A stretch of DNA of 64,000 nucleotides from Crocinitomicaceae bacterium (GCA_029254025.1 JAQWYK010000018.1:1-64000), one strand, 5' to 3'; counted from the first letter of the stretch, positions 46,741-56,809 are shown. Made by a program: numbers and translations. Notes: a model not told the origin generated them from the sequence alone.

Positions 46741-46870
46741 AGTTATTTGTTTATCAATAAACCAAATCTACATTCAATTGTTAATACGATGTGCAAATAT
46801 ATGATGGAAGGCTTTTATTATCCATAAATTTAACACATCTTGATGCACGTAAATGATATAATTTAAATCT

Positions 46871-47503
46871 ATGAAATCCATAAAATTATTACCTATACTC
46901 GTCGCATTCTGTGCGTTATACGCTTGTGCAACACAACAGGCTGAAGCTGCGCCAAAACCTAAAAAATCGTTAGAAAACTATTCAGTTGCTTATTTCGCGA
47001 GCGGATGTTTTTGGTGTGTTGAAGCAGTCTTTGAGGCTGTAAATGGTGTTGAAGAAGCAGTTTCAGGATATGCAGGCGGAAGCGCAAGTGACGCAACATA
47101 CTCAAAAGTAAGTGCTGGTATCACGAATCATGCTGAATCAGTTGCGGTGTACTATGACCCAGCAGTGGTTTCATATGAAACCTTGTTGGTTGTCTTTTAT
47201 GATTCACATGATCCGAGCACGCTCAACCGACAAGGACCAGATTATGGAAGGCAATATCGCAGTGCCATTTTCTACACCTCCGTAGATGAAAAAATGGCCG
47301 CAAACGCGTATATTAATGAACAACTTGAACAAAAAAAGTTCAGTCAAATTACCACAGAAGTAGTTCCGTTCGAAGCATTTTATGAAGCAGAAAACTATCA
47401 CCAAGATTATAAATTGAAGAACCCAGACAATTCATATGTAAAAGCTGTTTCTAATCCGCGTTTTGAAGCTTTTGCTAAAAAGCATCCAGAATTATTGAAG
47501 TAA
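46871..47503 (+). CDS. msrA: Peptide-methionine (S)-S-oxide reductase, lipoprotein form
   Basis: A 210-residue enzyme that repairs oxidised methionine. A lipoprotein signal (LYAC, Cys19) places it in the periplasm or on the outer membrane. The MsrA domain has the catalytic GCFWCVEAVFE (Cys46), AVSGYAGG, ITNHAESVAVYYDP, FYDSHDP and the C-terminal AENYHQDY. Standing alone, it may protect exported proteins from oxidants. Confidence 0.95.
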   Translation: MKSIKLLPILVAFCALYACATQQAEAAPKPKKSLENYSVAYFASGCFWCVEAVFEAVNGVEEAVSGYAGGSASDATYSKVSAGITNHAESVAVYYDPAVVSYETLLVVFYDSHDPSTLNRQGPDYGRQYRSAIFYTSVDEKMAANAYINEQLEQKKFSQITTEVVPFEAFYEAENYHQDYKLKNPDNSYVKAVSNPRFEAFAKKHPELLK

Positions 47504-47608
47504 GTGTCTTTAAACTGGATAATTTGTATCTCGTTAAACTTACATCCTAGACATGTCACTTACTCTAAAAAATTTTTGTATTATTGATTAAATTTAAGGA
47601 AATAGGAG

Positions 47609-47824
47609 GTGAAAGAAAAGAATAGATTTCTACTGCTAACAGGGGTTGCAACACAAATGGGGGTAACTATTTTTCTTGGCGCCTACTTCGGACGAAAGCT
47701 AGACGAAAAATATACAACCGACAAAAAATGGTTTACAATGTTATTCACATTGCTTGCAGTTTTTATTTCTCTTTACAATATTAATAATCAATTAAAAAAA
47801 ATCAATACAGACGAAGGTGAATAA
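47609..47824 (+). CDS. atpZ: AtpZ/AtpI-like small membrane protein of the ATP synthase operon
   Basis: A 71-residue protein with two transmembrane helices and the AtpZ pattern LLTGVATQMGVTIFLGAYFGRKLDEKY. Such proteins precede F1F0 operons and are linked to assembly or Mg/Ca transport. The GTG start follows AGGAGG directly. It overlaps the next gene by 8 bp. Confidence 0.8.
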   Translation: MKEKNRFLLLTGVATQMGVTIFLGAYFGRKLDEKYTTDKKWFTMLFTLLAVFISLYNINNQLKKINTDEGE

Positions 47825-48212
47825 TTTTGTTTTAAAGTTTGCACTTATATCCTTCATTTTATTAGGTGTTTCCTTGTGTGTGCATTATGAAATAATATCA
47901 AGATTAGAATTGGTCTTCAATATTTCAACTTTTTTTATTTGCTACGCTGTTAACTATTTTTTGGCGCTGGCCATATTTATTGTAATTGATAAAATCAGGG
48001 TTAATCAAACAGAATTGGTCGGCTATATCTTTTTGTTTGGCAGTCTTTTAAAATTCCTAGTATACTTTACTTTAATATATCCGATATTCTTAGCTGAAGG
48101 CCCGCTGACTAAATTTAAGTTTCTTTTCTTCTTTATCCCTTATGCAATCTGCCTGATATCAGAGGTCACCTTTCTAGTAAAGTTATTGAATATGAATGAG
48201 AAAAATAGATAG
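47817..48212 (+). CDS. Four-helix membrane protein between atpZ and atpB
   Basis: A 131-residue protein with four hydrophobic helices (about 5-24, 30-56, 66-90, 100-123). Its place between atpZ and atpB is the usual place of a poorly known membrane protein in Bacteroidota ATP synthase operons, with a likely assembly role (AtpI-like). No motif confirms this. It starts at GTG, overlapping atpZ by 8 bp. Confidence 0.7.
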   Translation: MNNFVLKFALISFILLGVSLCVHYEIISRLELVFNISTFFICYAVNYFLALAIFIVIDKIRVNQTELVGYIFLFGSLLKFLVYFTLIYPIFLAEGPLTKFKFLFFFIPYAICLISEVTFLVKLLNMNEKNR

Positions 48213-48270
48213 CTTTCATCAATCATAAAATAAAATCAAAAAATTTCCTTCTTGGAAAGGATTTTAATTG

Positions 48271-48278
48271 TAAATTTG
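48271..48278 (+). promoter_or_regulatory. -7 promoter box of atpB (TAAATTTG)
   Basis: A perfect TAnnTTTG box 29 bp before the atpB ATG, with a TTG 16 bp upstream of it. It suggests that the main ATP synthase transcript starts here rather than at atpZ. Confidence 0.5.
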
Positions 48279-48307
48279 CACCAATTTTTAAAGATTTTAG
48301 CGTAGCA

Positions 48308-49396
48308 ATGGTAAAGGCGATACGATTTTTTTTCAGTGTGTTGTTGATGATGATTTACAGTTCAGCGTTCGGAAGCGAACCTGAATATGACACCATAAAT
48401 CATACTCAAACTGAGTCATTAGATCTAAAAAGTAGCATTAAAGAACAAATAAATCATCACCTACAGGATTCTCATGACTTTCATTTATTTAGTGATGAAA
48501 CTACTGGGAAACATTATGGATTTCCGCTGCCAGTAATCTTGTGGGATGATGGATTACATGTGTTCATGTCATCTGAGTTTCACCATGGTGAAACTGTAGT
48601 TCAATCTGATGAAAAGTTCTACACCTTAAATCATGGGAAAATTTACAAAACAGATGCCGAAGGAACAGTCAATTATGATGCAGAACACCACCATGTTATT
48701 AACGAAAAACCACTAGATTTTTCAATAACGAAGAATGTTTTCATGATTTTCTTTGTTGGACTTCTATTATTTTTAATGTTGCGTTCAACTGCTCGTTCTT
48801 ACAAAAAACGAGGAGATTTACCGAGTGGAATAGGTAGGTTCTTAGAACCAATAATTGTATTTGTTCGAGAAGATATAGCTAAACCAAATATTGGTGCAAA
48901 ACACTATAAAAAATACATGAGTTTCTTGTTGACGGTATTTTTCTTCATTTGGTTAGTTAATTTATTCGGATTAACGCCAATTGGTGTAAATATTACTAAC
49001 AACATTGCTGTAACATTTGCATTGGCAGTAATGACCTACTTAATTACAACTTTTACTGCTAAAAAAGATTATTGGAAACATATTTTTTGGATGCCGGGTG
49101 TCCCAGTTCCTATGAAAGTAGTATTAGCACCTATAGAATTGTTAGGAACAATAATAAAGCCCTTCTCTTTAATGATTCGATTGTATGCAAATATTACTGC
49201 TGGGCATATAGTGATCATGAGCATCATAGGAATGATGTTCGTATTTCAAAACTGGATCGGAAGTTCACTTTCATTTATTTTAGCTCTGGTTCTAGGGATA
49301 TTAGAGTTGTTAGTTGCAGCGCTTCAGGCATATATATTCACTATGCTTTCAGCCCTATATTTTGGTTCTGCTGTGGAAGAGCACGACCATCATTAA
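48308..49396 (+). CDS. atpB: ATP synthase F0 subunit a
   Basis: A 362-residue membrane subunit that forms the proton half-channels. After a signal peptide-like segment (about 1-22) comes a His-rich periplasmic extension to about residue 135, as in other Bacteroidota, then the a-subunit core with the essential Arg in SLMIRLYANITAGHIV. The C-terminus is acidic and His-rich (EEHDHH). The length exceeds the 270-residue enteric type because of the N-terminal domain. Confidence 0.96.
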   Translation: MVKAIRFFFSVLLMMIYSSAFGSEPEYDTINHTQTESLDLKSSIKEQINHHLQDSHDFHLFSDETTGKHYGFPLPVILWDDGLHVFMSSEFHHGETVVQSDEKFYTLNHGKIYKTDAEGTVNYDAEHHHVINEKPLDFSITKNVFMIFFVGLLLFLMLRSTARSYKKRGDLPSGIGRFLEPIIVFVREDIAKPNIGAKHYKKYMSFLLTVFFFIWLVNLFGLTPIGVNITNNIAVTFALAVMTYLITTFTAKKDYWKHIFWMPGVPVPMKVVLAPIELLGTIIKPFSLMIRLYANITAGHIVIMSIIGMMFVFQNWIGSSLSFILALVLGILELLVAALQAYIFTMLSALYFGSAVEEHDHH

Positions 49397-49427
49397 TTAT
49401 GGATTTATTAACCAAAAAATACAATAA

Positions 49428-49625
<198 letters not shown>

Positions 49626-49631
49626 TCTTTA

Positions 49632-49668
49632 TTAAAAGGGTCTTAGCGGTTGGCTAAGACTCTTTTAA
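49632..49668 (+). terminator. Intra-operon hairpin after atpE
   Basis: A 16-bp stem with one G-T pair (TTAAAAGGGTCTTAGC and its partner) and the loop GGTTG, directly after the atpE stop, with no long T run. It may shield the c-subunit message or partly end transcription. The c subunit is needed in large excess over the others. Confidence 0.6.
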
Positions 49669-49693
49669 AAAACAGAATTAATTAAACTAGATT

Positions 49694-50194
49694 ATGGAAA
49701 AGTTATTAAGTGAATTTTCAGTGGGATTGTTTTTTTGGCAATCATTATTGTTTATTGCATTGGTTTTCCTTCTGAGAAGATTTGCATGGAAACCAATTCT
49801 AAATGCTGTGAATCAACGTGAAGAAAAAATTCACGAGGCATTAGAGTTGGCTGATAAGACGAAGGCAGAAATGAAAATGTTACAAGCTCAAAACGAAAAC
49901 TTACTAAAAGAAGCAAGAGCTGAGCGTGACAGCATGATAAAAGATGCGAAAGAAACAGCATCTAAAATGGTGGGAGACGCCAAAAACAAAGCAAAAGAAG
50001 AAGCAGACAAAGTATTAACCAATGCTCAATTAGCTATCGCTGCAGAGAAAAACGCAGCATTAACTGAATTGAAAACACAAGTCGCTTCGATGGCTTTGGA
50101 GATAGCCGAGAAGATTGTTAGAGATGAACTTTCTGCAGGAGACAAGCAAAAGAAAATGGCTTCTCAATTAGCGGAGGAAATCAGTTTAAACTAA
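49694..50194 (+). CDS. atpF: ATP synthase F0 subunit b
   Basis: A 166-residue stator protein: one N-terminal transmembrane helix (about 9-28, FFWQSLLFIALVFLL) and then a long charged coiled coil (KPILNAVNQREEKIHEALE...). It joins F0 to F1. It is separated from atpH by 4 bp. Confidence 0.95.
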   Translation: MEKLLSEFSVGLFFWQSLLFIALVFLLRRFAWKPILNAVNQREEKIHEALELADKTKAEMKMLQAQNENLLKEARAERDSMIKDAKETASKMVGDAKNKAKEEADKVLTNAQLAIAAEKNAALTELKTQVASMALEIAEKIVRDELSAGDKQKKMASQLAEEISLN

Positions 50195-50198
50195 GAAA

Positions 50199-50732
50199 AT
50201 GAAAGGTTCAAAAGTACCAGCAAGATACGCTCAGGCCTTATTGGAAATTACTGAGGAGCAACAGAAAACAGATGCAGCGGTAAGCAACATGCGTGATTTG
50301 TCTGTTACTGCTAGCGATAACCGAGAGTTTGAGTTGTTCCTAAAAAATCCAATTATTAAGTCGGACAAAAAGATTGCAGTACTCGAAAAAATATTCAATC
50401 ATTTTGACGAAGTTTCTATGGCGTTCATTCGTTTAATAACCAAAAATGGACGTGAAGCACTTTTGCCGGCAATTGCTCATGAGTTTGACGCACGGGTAAA
50501 AAATGCTAGAGGTATAGTACCAATTACTTTGACATCAGCTGTAGCGTTAGATAAATCTGTAAAAGATACTGTTGTGAAAAAGTTAAGCGCCCAGGTAGAG
50601 GGGAAACTCGAAATTGAAGAAAAACTGGACGATAAACTAATCGGAGGTTTTATGGTGCGTATGGGAGATGTTCAAATTGATGCGAGCATACTGCGCCAGT
50701 TTAAAGAAATGAGAAAAAATTTAATGCGTTAA
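50199..50732 (+). CDS. atpH: ATP synthase F1 subunit delta
   Basis: A 177-residue OSCP/delta subunit: RYAQALLEITEEQ at the N-terminus, FLKNPIIKSDKKIAVLEKIF, and the C-terminal domain DDKLIGGFMVRMGDVQIDASI. It links the b stalk to the alpha3beta3 head. Confidence 0.94.
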   Translation: MKGSKVPARYAQALLEITEEQQKTDAAVSNMRDLSVTASDNREFELFLKNPIIKSDKKIAVLEKIFNHFDEVSMAFIRLITKNGREALLPAIAHEFDARVKNARGIVPITLTSAVALDKSVKDTVVKKLSAQVEGKLEIEEKLDDKLIGGFMVRMGDVQIDASILRQFKEMRKNLMR

Positions 50733-50768
50733 TTTGGCATAGCCAAGGTCAAATAAAAATTAGAAGAG

Positions 50769-52343
50769 ATGGCAGATGTAAAACCAGCAGAAGTTTCTGC
50801 AATATTAAGAGAACAGCTTTCAGGATTTAAATCAGAAGCTGAATTACAAGAAGTAGGTACAGTACTCCAGATTGGAGACGGTATCGCTCGTGTTTACGGA
50901 CTTGGTGGAGTTCAATACGGAGAACTAGTTGAATTTGAGGGAGATTTAAGAGGTATAGCTCTTAACTTGGAAGAAGACAACGTAGGGGTCGTATTACTTG
51001 GACGTTCTTCAGCGGTAAAAGAGGGAGATACAGTAAAACGTTTAGGACGTATTGCTTCTATTAAAGTTGGTGAAGGTATGGTTGGCCGTGTAGTCGATAC
51101 ATTGGGTATGCCTATCGATGGTAAAGGACCAATTGCTGGTGAACTTTACGAAATGCCGATCGAAAGAAAAGCTCCTGGAGTTGTTTTCCGTCAGCCGGTA
51201 ACTGAACCTCTTCAGACAGGTATCAAAGCGATTGATGCGATGATTCCTATTGGACGTGGACAGCGTGAGTTGATTATTGGTGACCGTCAAACAGGTAAAA
51301 CTTCTGTTGCTGTTGACGCGATTATCAATCAAAAAGAATTTTACGATGCTGGAAAACCAGTATATTGTATATATGTAGCAGTAGGACAAAAAGGATCAAC
51401 TGTTGCTGGTATCGTTAAGCGACTGACTGATGCAGGAGCGATGGCTTATACGACCGTTGTTGCATCTAATGCATCTGACCCTGCGCCAATGCAGTTTTAC
51501 GCTCCGATGACGGGTGCTGCGATTGGAGAGTTCTTTAGAGATACTGGTCGTCCTGCATTAATTGTATATGATGATTTATCGAAGCAAGCGGTTGCTTACC
51601 GTGAGGTTTCTTTGTTATTACGCCGTCCACCGGGTCGTGAGGCTTACCCAGGTGATGTGTTCTATCTTCACTCGCGTTTATTAGAGCGCGCTGCGAAAGT
51701 AATTAACGATGATACCATTGCAGCTACTATGAATGACTTACCTGAATCCTTAAAGCCATTGGTTAAAGGAGGAGGTTCATTAACAGCGCTTCCAATTATT
51801 GAAACTCAAGCGGGTGATGTTTCTGCATACATTCCAACAAACGTAATTTCGATTACTGATGGACAGATTTTCTTGGAAACTGACTTATTTAACTCAGGTA
51901 TTCGTCCGGCGATTAACGTAGGTATCTCGGTATCTCGTGTAGGTGGATCGGCTCAAATTAAGTCGATGAAGAAAGTAGCTGGTACTTTAAAATTAGACCA
52001 AGCTCAATACCGTGAACTTGAAGCATTTGCTAAGTTTGGTTCTGACCTTGACGCAGCTACTAAGTCTGTATTGAATAAAGGAGCACGTAACGTGGAAATC
52101 TTGAAGCAAAACGAAGGAGACCCATTTACTGTTGAGCGTCAAATTGCTATTATTTACCTAGGGACTAAAGGATTGATCCAAAATGTACCTGTTGAGAAAG
52201 TAAAAGCATTTGAAATTGAATTCCTTGATTTCTTGGAAGCGAAACACAAAGATGTATTGGACGCATTAAAAGCTGGTAAATTGGATGATAACATAACCAA
52301 TACACTCGCTACTGTTGCCAAAGAAATTGCTTCAAAGTACTAG
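50769..52343 (+). CDS. atpA: ATP synthase F1 subunit alpha
   Basis: A 524-residue subunit. It has the P-loop [58 protein letters not shown], and the ATPase signature [10 protein letters not shown]. Complete at both ends. Codon choice is cleaner than in neighbouring genes, as expected for a highly expressed gene. Confidence 0.97.
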   Translation: MADVKPAEVSAILREQLSGFKSEAELQEVGTVLQIGDGIARVYGLGGVQYGELVEFEGDLRGIALNLEEDNVGVVLLGRSSAVKEGDTVKRLGRIASIKVGEGMVGRVVDTLGMPIDGKGPIAGELYEMPIERKAPGVVFRQPVTEPLQTGIKAIDAMIPIGRGQRELIIGDRQTGKTSVAVDAIINQKEFYDAGKPVYCIYVAVGQKGSTVAGIVKRLTDAGAMAYTTVVASNASDPAPMQFYAPMTGAAIGEFFRDTGRPALIVYDDLSKQAVAYREVSLLLRRPPGREAYPGDVFYLHSRLLERAAKVINDDTIAATMNDLPESLKPLVKGGGSLTALPIIETQAGDVSAYIPTNVISITDGQIFLETDLFNSGIRPAINVGISVSRVGGSAQIKSMKKVAGTLKLDQAQYRELEAFAKFGSDLDAATKSVLNKGARNVEILKQNEGDPFTVERQIAIIYLGTKGLIQNVPVEKVKAFEIEFLDFLEAKHKDVLDALKAGKLDDNITNTLATVAKEIASKY

Positions 52344-52377
52344 GAGAAAAGATAAACAAGACTGATAGAACAGAAGA

Positions 52378-53262
52378 ATGGGAAATCTTAAAGAAATAAA
52401 GGCGCGGATTACCTCTATCTCATCGACGATGCAAATTACATCGGCAATGAAAATGGTTTCTGCGGCTAAACTGAGAAGAGCGCAAGATGCCATCACGCAA
52501 ATGCGTCCGTACTCACAAAAACTGCAAGAAATTCTTACGAACGTTAGCGGAACATTAGATTTATCTGAAAATGCGTATGCTGATGCACGTGCGGTTAATC
52601 GTGTCTTGATCATTGCGATCTCTTCGAATCGCGGATTATGTGGTGGTTTCAACAACAACATAACGAAACGGGTCAATCATTTAATTAAAAATGAGTACCC
52701 CATGACAGATGTTCACGTATTAAGTGTTGGAAAGAAAGTAAATGATGCCTTTAAGAACACGAAATACAACGTTCGTCCAGATCAAATTGGTGGTGCAGAA
52801 GAAATGTTCAACGATTTGTCGTTTGAACGTGCAGCTGAAGTAGCTCAATTTGCGATGGATTCATTCGTGAATAAAACATATGATGAAGTATTGGTGATAT
52901 ACAACCAATTTAAAAATGCAGCGGTTCAAGAGGTGATGACCGAGCAGTTATTACCAATTGCTGCAACTGAAGTTGAAGGAGAAGTACAAACATCAAACGG
53001 AGATTACATTTTCGAGCCTTCGAAGGAAGAAATCATCACAGATTTAATTCCGAAAACATTGAAACTGCAGTTTTACAAATCTGTTCTTGATTCAAATGCA
53101 TCAGAGCATGGAGCACGTATGACAGCTATGCATAAGGCAACAGATAACGCTTCTTCGTTGCAGAAAGACTTAAAACTAGAATACAACAAAGCGCGTCAAG
53201 CTGCAATTACCAACGAAATATTAGAGATTGTGGGTGGAGCTGAAGCGTTGAAGGGAGGCTAG
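52378..53262 (+). CDS. atpG: ATP synthase F1 subunit gamma
   Basis: A 294-residue central rotor: MGNLKEIKARITSISSTMQITSAMKMVSAAKLRRAQ at the start, ISSNRGLCGGFNN, and the C-terminal helix SEHGARMTAMHKATDNA. It is the last gene of the operon and is followed by a strong terminator; atpD and atpC are not here and are expected elsewhere, as usual in the phylum. Confidence 0.96.
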   Translation: MGNLKEIKARITSISSTMQITSAMKMVSAAKLRRAQDAITQMRPYSQKLQEILTNVSGTLDLSENAYADARAVNRVLIIAISSNRGLCGGFNNNITKRVNHLIKNEYPMTDVHVLSVGKKVNDAFKNTKYNVRPDQIGGAEEMFNDLSFERAAEVAQFAMDSFVNKTYDEVLVIYNQFKNAAVQEVMTEQLLPIAATEVEGEVQTSNGDYIFEPSKEEIITDLIPKTLKLQFYKSVLDSNASEHGARMTAMHKATDNASSLQKDLKLEYNKARQAAITNEILEIVGGAEALKGG

Positions 53263-53282
53263 AAAAACATTTTCTTAAATGG

Positions 53283-53310
53283 AAAGGAGGCTTTTTTCAA
53301 AGCCTCCTTT
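53283..53310 (+). terminator. Terminator after atpG
   Basis: A perfect 12-bp stem AAAGGAGGCTTT/AAAGCCTCCTTT with the loop TTTC and a T tail. Confidence 0.9.
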
Positions 53311-53507
53311 TTTGTTGAACACAAATTTCTCTATTCTGCGACTAGTTCTGATAATCATCAATGGATTCCACCACATTATTCAAGATTTACCAGAATATTC
53401 TATTGTATGTAAATCCGTATTTTTAAAAGCATTAATTTGGAAGCACAAAAAAGCTTCGTTGCACATAAGAATATCACGGTAAACACCACACACTTCAACA
53501 AAATCAG

Positions 53508-53515
53508 TAAATTTG
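53508..53515 (+). promoter_or_regulatory. -7 promoter box of yicC (TAAATTTG)
   Basis: A TAnnTTTG match 16 bp before the ATG, in the 220-bp gap after the atpG terminator. Nothing else is apparent in that gap. Confidence 0.5.
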
Positions 53516-53531
53516 CCCAAAATTACTGTCG

Positions 53532-54398
53532 ATGTTAAAATCAATGACCGGTTTTGGAAAAGCAACGGGCTCCAAACATGGAAAAAAAATCGTTGTGGAG
53601 TTGCGCGCTTTGAATAGTAAAAGCCTCGATTTATACCTGAAGGTTCCCTCTTATTTCAAAGAAAAAGAAATCGAGCTCCGCAAGATCATTACGCAAGAAC
53701 TTGACAGGGGAAAAGTAGAAGCCATTATCACTATTGAAAATATTGGTGAGCAAGGAACATATGCCATCAACAGAAATTTAGCGAAAGCCTATTATACCGA
53801 AATCAAATCGTTAGCCGAAGAAGTAGGCGCTGAGAATGACCAACTCTTTTCAAATATCTTTCGACTACCAGACATTCTCGTGCAGCAAAACAACGAACTC
53901 GCAGAAGATGACTGGAACTACCTACAGGAATTATTAAAAGTGGCTATTGCGCATTTAAATGCATTCAGAGGGCAAGAAGGTGAATCACTTAAAAATGATT
54001 TTAATACGTGCATCTCTAAAATTGAACATGCATTAGCCGAAGTGGTTCACTATGAACAAGAACGCATTGACGTTGTTAGAGACCGTATGACTAAAGGACT
54101 CGAAGAACTCGCGCAAAAGGTTGATGAGAATCGTTTAGAACAAGAATTGATCTTTTACATAGAGAAATTGGATGTTTCAGAAGAAAAAGTGCGCCTAAAA
54201 AATCATCTATCATACTTTAAGGAGACGATGAACTCCGAAGATGGAGTAGGTAAAAAACTCGGTTTCATTGCACAAGAAATGGGAAGAGAAATTAACACCC
54301 TAGGTAGTAAGGCTAATCATGCTGAGATTCAAAAGCTTGTCGTTGAAATGAAAGACAACCTAGAGCGAATTAAAGAACAAGTATTAAATACACTATAA
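53532..54398 (+). CDS. YicC-family protein (endoribonuclease-like)
   Basis: A 288-residue YicC/YloC protein: MLKSMTGFGKATG at the start, VELRALNSKSLDLYLKVPSYF, and the C-terminal DUF1732 block KKLGFIAQEMGREINTLGSKANHAEIQKLVVEMKDNLERIKEQVLN. Members act in RNA turnover in E. coli. It stands first in the conserved trio with gmk and nadD, 8 bp before gmk. Confidence 0.94.
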   Translation: MLKSMTGFGKATGSKHGKKIVVELRALNSKSLDLYLKVPSYFKEKEIELRKIITQELDRGKVEAIITIENIGEQGTYAINRNLAKAYYTEIKSLAEEVGAENDQLFSNIFRLPDILVQQNNELAEDDWNYLQELLKVAIAHLNAFRGQEGESLKNDFNTCISKIEHALAEVVHYEQERIDVVRDRMTKGLEELAQKVDENRLEQELIFYIEKLDVSEEKVRLKNHLSYFKETMNSEDGVGKKLGFIAQEMGREINTLGSKANHAEIQKLVVEMKDNLERIKEQVLNTL

Positions 54399-54406
54399 GG
54401 TAACGT

Positions 54407-54979
54407 ATGCAGCACACTGGTAAATGCCTCATCTTTTCAGCGCCTTCTGGAGCAGGTAAAACGACCATCGTCCGTGCCTTGCTGGAACGATTTGAGGAGA
54501 TTTCCTTTTCTGTTTCTGCTGCTTCTCGTGCGCCACGTCCTAATGAAGTAGATGGCGTAGATTATCATTTTTATTCGGTGGAAGAATTTAAGCAACTTAT
54601 AAAAGAAGATGCGTTTGTGGAATGGGAAGAAGTATACACCGATCATTATTACGGAACACTGAAATCGGAGGTTGAACGTATTTGGAAAGAGGGGAAAGTG
54701 GTCATTTTCGATGTGGATGTTTATGGTGGAATCAACCTAAAAAAGTTTTTTGGGAAACAAGCGCTTAGCATATTTGTAATGCCCCCTACTCTTGACGCGC
54801 TCGAGCAACGTTTACGAAGCAGAAGCACCGAAACAGAGGATCGAATACAAACGCGTCTTAGAAAAGCAGAAGAAGAACTTGAGCTGGACAAACAATTCAA
54901 CAAAATTGTGGTAAATGATCAACTTGACAAAGCAATCGTTGAAGCAAGTCGTTTAGTACAAGACTTCATAAAGGCATGA
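54407..54979 (+). CDS. gmk: Guanylate kinase
   Basis: A 190-residue kinase phosphorylating GMP to GDP: P-loop FSAPSGAGKTTIV, the GMP-binding segment SVSAASRAPRPNEVDGVDYHF, and VIFDVDVYGGINLKK. It follows guaA in the pathway, although not in the operon. It overlaps nadD by 4 bp (ATGA). Confidence 0.97.
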   Translation: MQHTGKCLIFSAPSGAGKTTIVRALLERFEEISFSVSAASRAPRPNEVDGVDYHFYSVEEFKQLIKEDAFVEWEEVYTDHYYGTLKSEVERIWKEGKVVIFDVDVYGGINLKKFFGKQALSIFVMPPTLDALEQRLRSRSTETEDRIQTRLRKAEEELELDKQFNKIVVNDQLDKAIVEASRLVQDFIKA

Positions 54980-55590
54980 AAGTAGGACTCTATTTCGGTA
55001 CATTCAACCCTATTCACATCGGGCATTTAGTCATTTCTAATTACATGGCTGAGTATACCGATCTAGATCAAGTTTGGCTTGTGGTAACCCCTCAGAATCC
55101 CTTAAAAAAGAAAAAATCTCTGTTAGAGGATTACCATCGGCTTGCAGTCGTGAAAGTCGCAATTGATGATAATATCAAATTGCGTGCAAGCGATATTGAA
55201 TTTAAGCTCCCACGACCCTCATACACAACGGCTACATTGGCCTATATCAAAGAAAAGTATCAAGAACATGAATTTCACCTCATCATGGGAGAGGACAACT
55301 TGCGTACCTTCCACAAATGGCGGAACTATAAATATATTTTGGAAAACCACAAAATTTATGTTTATCCGAGAACTCTGACTATTCAAGAAGAGGAAGAAGT
55401 GCGCGAAATTGGCTCAGTACCTGACAATGAATTATCTCAACATCCCAATGTAATGGTGTGCGAAGACGCTCCTGTTATGAAGGTAAGTTCGAGCTTTATA
55501 CGACAGGCAATCAAAGATGGTAAAGATGTAAGATACCTCCTAACTGATCCTGTCTATAAGTACATAGATGAAATGAATTTTTACCGGTAA
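54976..55590 (+). CDS. nadD: Nicotinate-nucleotide adenylyltransferase
   Basis: A 204-residue enzyme converting NaMN to deamido-NAD. The N-terminal YFGTFNPIHIGHLVISNYM has the (T/H)xGH signature, RPSYTTATLAYI binds NaMN, and the late SSSFIRQAIKDGKDVRYL is the ISTxxxR-like site. It completes the NAD-related genes of this window. Its stop is 6 bp from the end of the opposing BASS gene. Confidence 0.95.
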   Translation: MKVGLYFGTFNPIHIGHLVISNYMAEYTDLDQVWLVVTPQNPLKKKKSLLEDYHRLAVVKVAIDDNIKLRASDIEFKLPRPSYTTATLAYIKEKYQEHEFHLIMGEDNLRTFHKWRNYKYILENHKIYVYPRTLTIQEEEEVREIGSVPDNELSQHPNVMVCEDAPVMKVSSSFIRQAIKDGKDVRYLLTDPVYKYIDEMNFYR

Positions 55591-55596
55591 CCGAAG

Positions 55597-56469
55597 TTAT
55601 CTTTTTGCATTTCTCTTTCCAAAAATATATACCGAAATTCCACCCGTAAAGAACATAATGATTGAATACACCGCGGGTGCAATGGCAATCTCAGGATTAT
55701 TCAACAAAGTTGCACCCATGGCTATAGTGATTGCCAAGGTGCCATTTTGAATTCCTGATTCAATGGAAATAGTACTCGATTGCTTAAAGGATAAACCTAC
55801 TAATCTCCCTGTAATTATACCAAAAGAAAGGGATATCAAATTTAACAGCAATGCTGCTAAACCTACTGATTGAAATGCCGGAAGAATAATTGCTTTGTTT
55901 TTCAATACTACACCTAAAATGATCACGACAATAAGCACCGCAGAGGCGATTTTCACAGGGCGCTCTGCACGTTCAGCCAATTGTGCGCGCTTCGACTTGA
56001 TATACATGCCTAGCGCTACTGGGATAACCGTAATGACCATCACTTGGAGAATCGTTTGAAAAACTGGTAGCGCAACATATTGCTCTTTTCCCATGTGGAG
56101 TTGCATACCATAATTCACAATAACGGGTATCGTAAAAATCGTGATAAAACTCGAAAACGCAGTCAATGAGATAGACAACGCGCTATCCCCTTTACCAAGA
56201 TAAGCCAACAAATTGGAAGTGGCTCCTCCAGGACAAGCCGCTAACAAAATAATCCCGACAGCATACTCAGGTTGCATGTCCCAATAAGCCATAAGCAAAA
56301 AACCAACCAGTGGCAAAAGCACCAATTGATTGAGTAACCCAACAATCATTGCCTTAGGGTAAAGTAGAATATGCCTGAAGTCATTCAACGTTAATGACAG
56401 TCCCATCCCCAACATAATAATCCCAAGGACTAAGGGTAAAAAAAGTTCTGTAAGCAGGCTCCCTTCCAT
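55597..56469 (-). CDS. Bile acid:sodium symporter (BASS) family transporter
   Basis: A 290-residue membrane protein with about nine helices. It has the BASS signature blocks ILLAACPGGATSNLLAYLGKGDSALSISLTAFSS and SIESGIQNGTLAITIA. Bacterial members carry small organic anions with sodium; the substrate is unknown here. It is a single gene, with a TAACTTTG box on its strand at 56567-56574. Confidence 0.92.
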   Translation of the reverse strand: MEGSLLTELFLPLVLGIIMLGMGLSLTLNDFRHILLYPKAMIVGLLNQLVLLPLVGFLLMAYWDMQPEYAVGIILLAACPGGATSNLLAYLGKGDSALSISLTAFSSFITIFTIPVIVNYGMQLHMGKEQYVALPVFQTILQVMVITVIPVALGMYIKSKRAQLAERAERPVKIASAVLIVVIILGVVLKNKAIILPAFQSVGLAALLLNLISLSFGIITGRLVGLSFKQSSTISIESGIQNGTLAITIAMGATLLNNPEIAIAPAVYSIIMFFTGGISVYIFGKRNAKR

Positions 56470-56585
56470 AATCTAGTGTTTATGTTTTCAGTGTTTTGAG
56501 GAGTACATTAACACCTTACCAACGAATGTACACTTTTTTTGCATTCAAAGGTTGCCCTTCGCTGTGCAAAGTTAGTGCGAAGATG

Positions 56586-56807
56586 CTACTTCTTACTTTG
56601 TTGGTTATTCAGAAACTCTTGATGCTTTTTCATACGTTTCATCATATATCTTCGAATGAAGTATACAAACAACGCTAATAAAGCAAAAACGTAGTTGAAA
56701 CTCCATTTATCAAATCCCTCAGTAATACCCATATAAGTAACGCTTACTATGATTACGGTGGCCATAGCCAACCAAAACAACTGCATGATTTTATTGTACG
56801 TTTCCAT
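56586..56807 (-). CDS. Small two-helix membrane protein after lptC
   Basis: A 73-residue protein with two hydrophobic helices (about 8-27 and 35-51) and a basic tail (RRYMMKRMKKHQEFLNNQQSKK). It starts 2 bp after lptC. No family recognised. The spacing suggests that it belongs to the lptC transcript. Confidence 0.7.
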   Translation of the reverse strand: METYNKIMQLFWLAMATVIIVSVTYMGITEGFDKWSFNYVFALLALFVYFIRRYMMKRMKKHQEFLNNQQSKK

Positions 56808-56809
56808 AT

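Noticed and set aside
53279-53482. Open frame of 67 codons after atpG
   Set aside because: It runs through the atpG terminator hairpin and has no coherent protein features.
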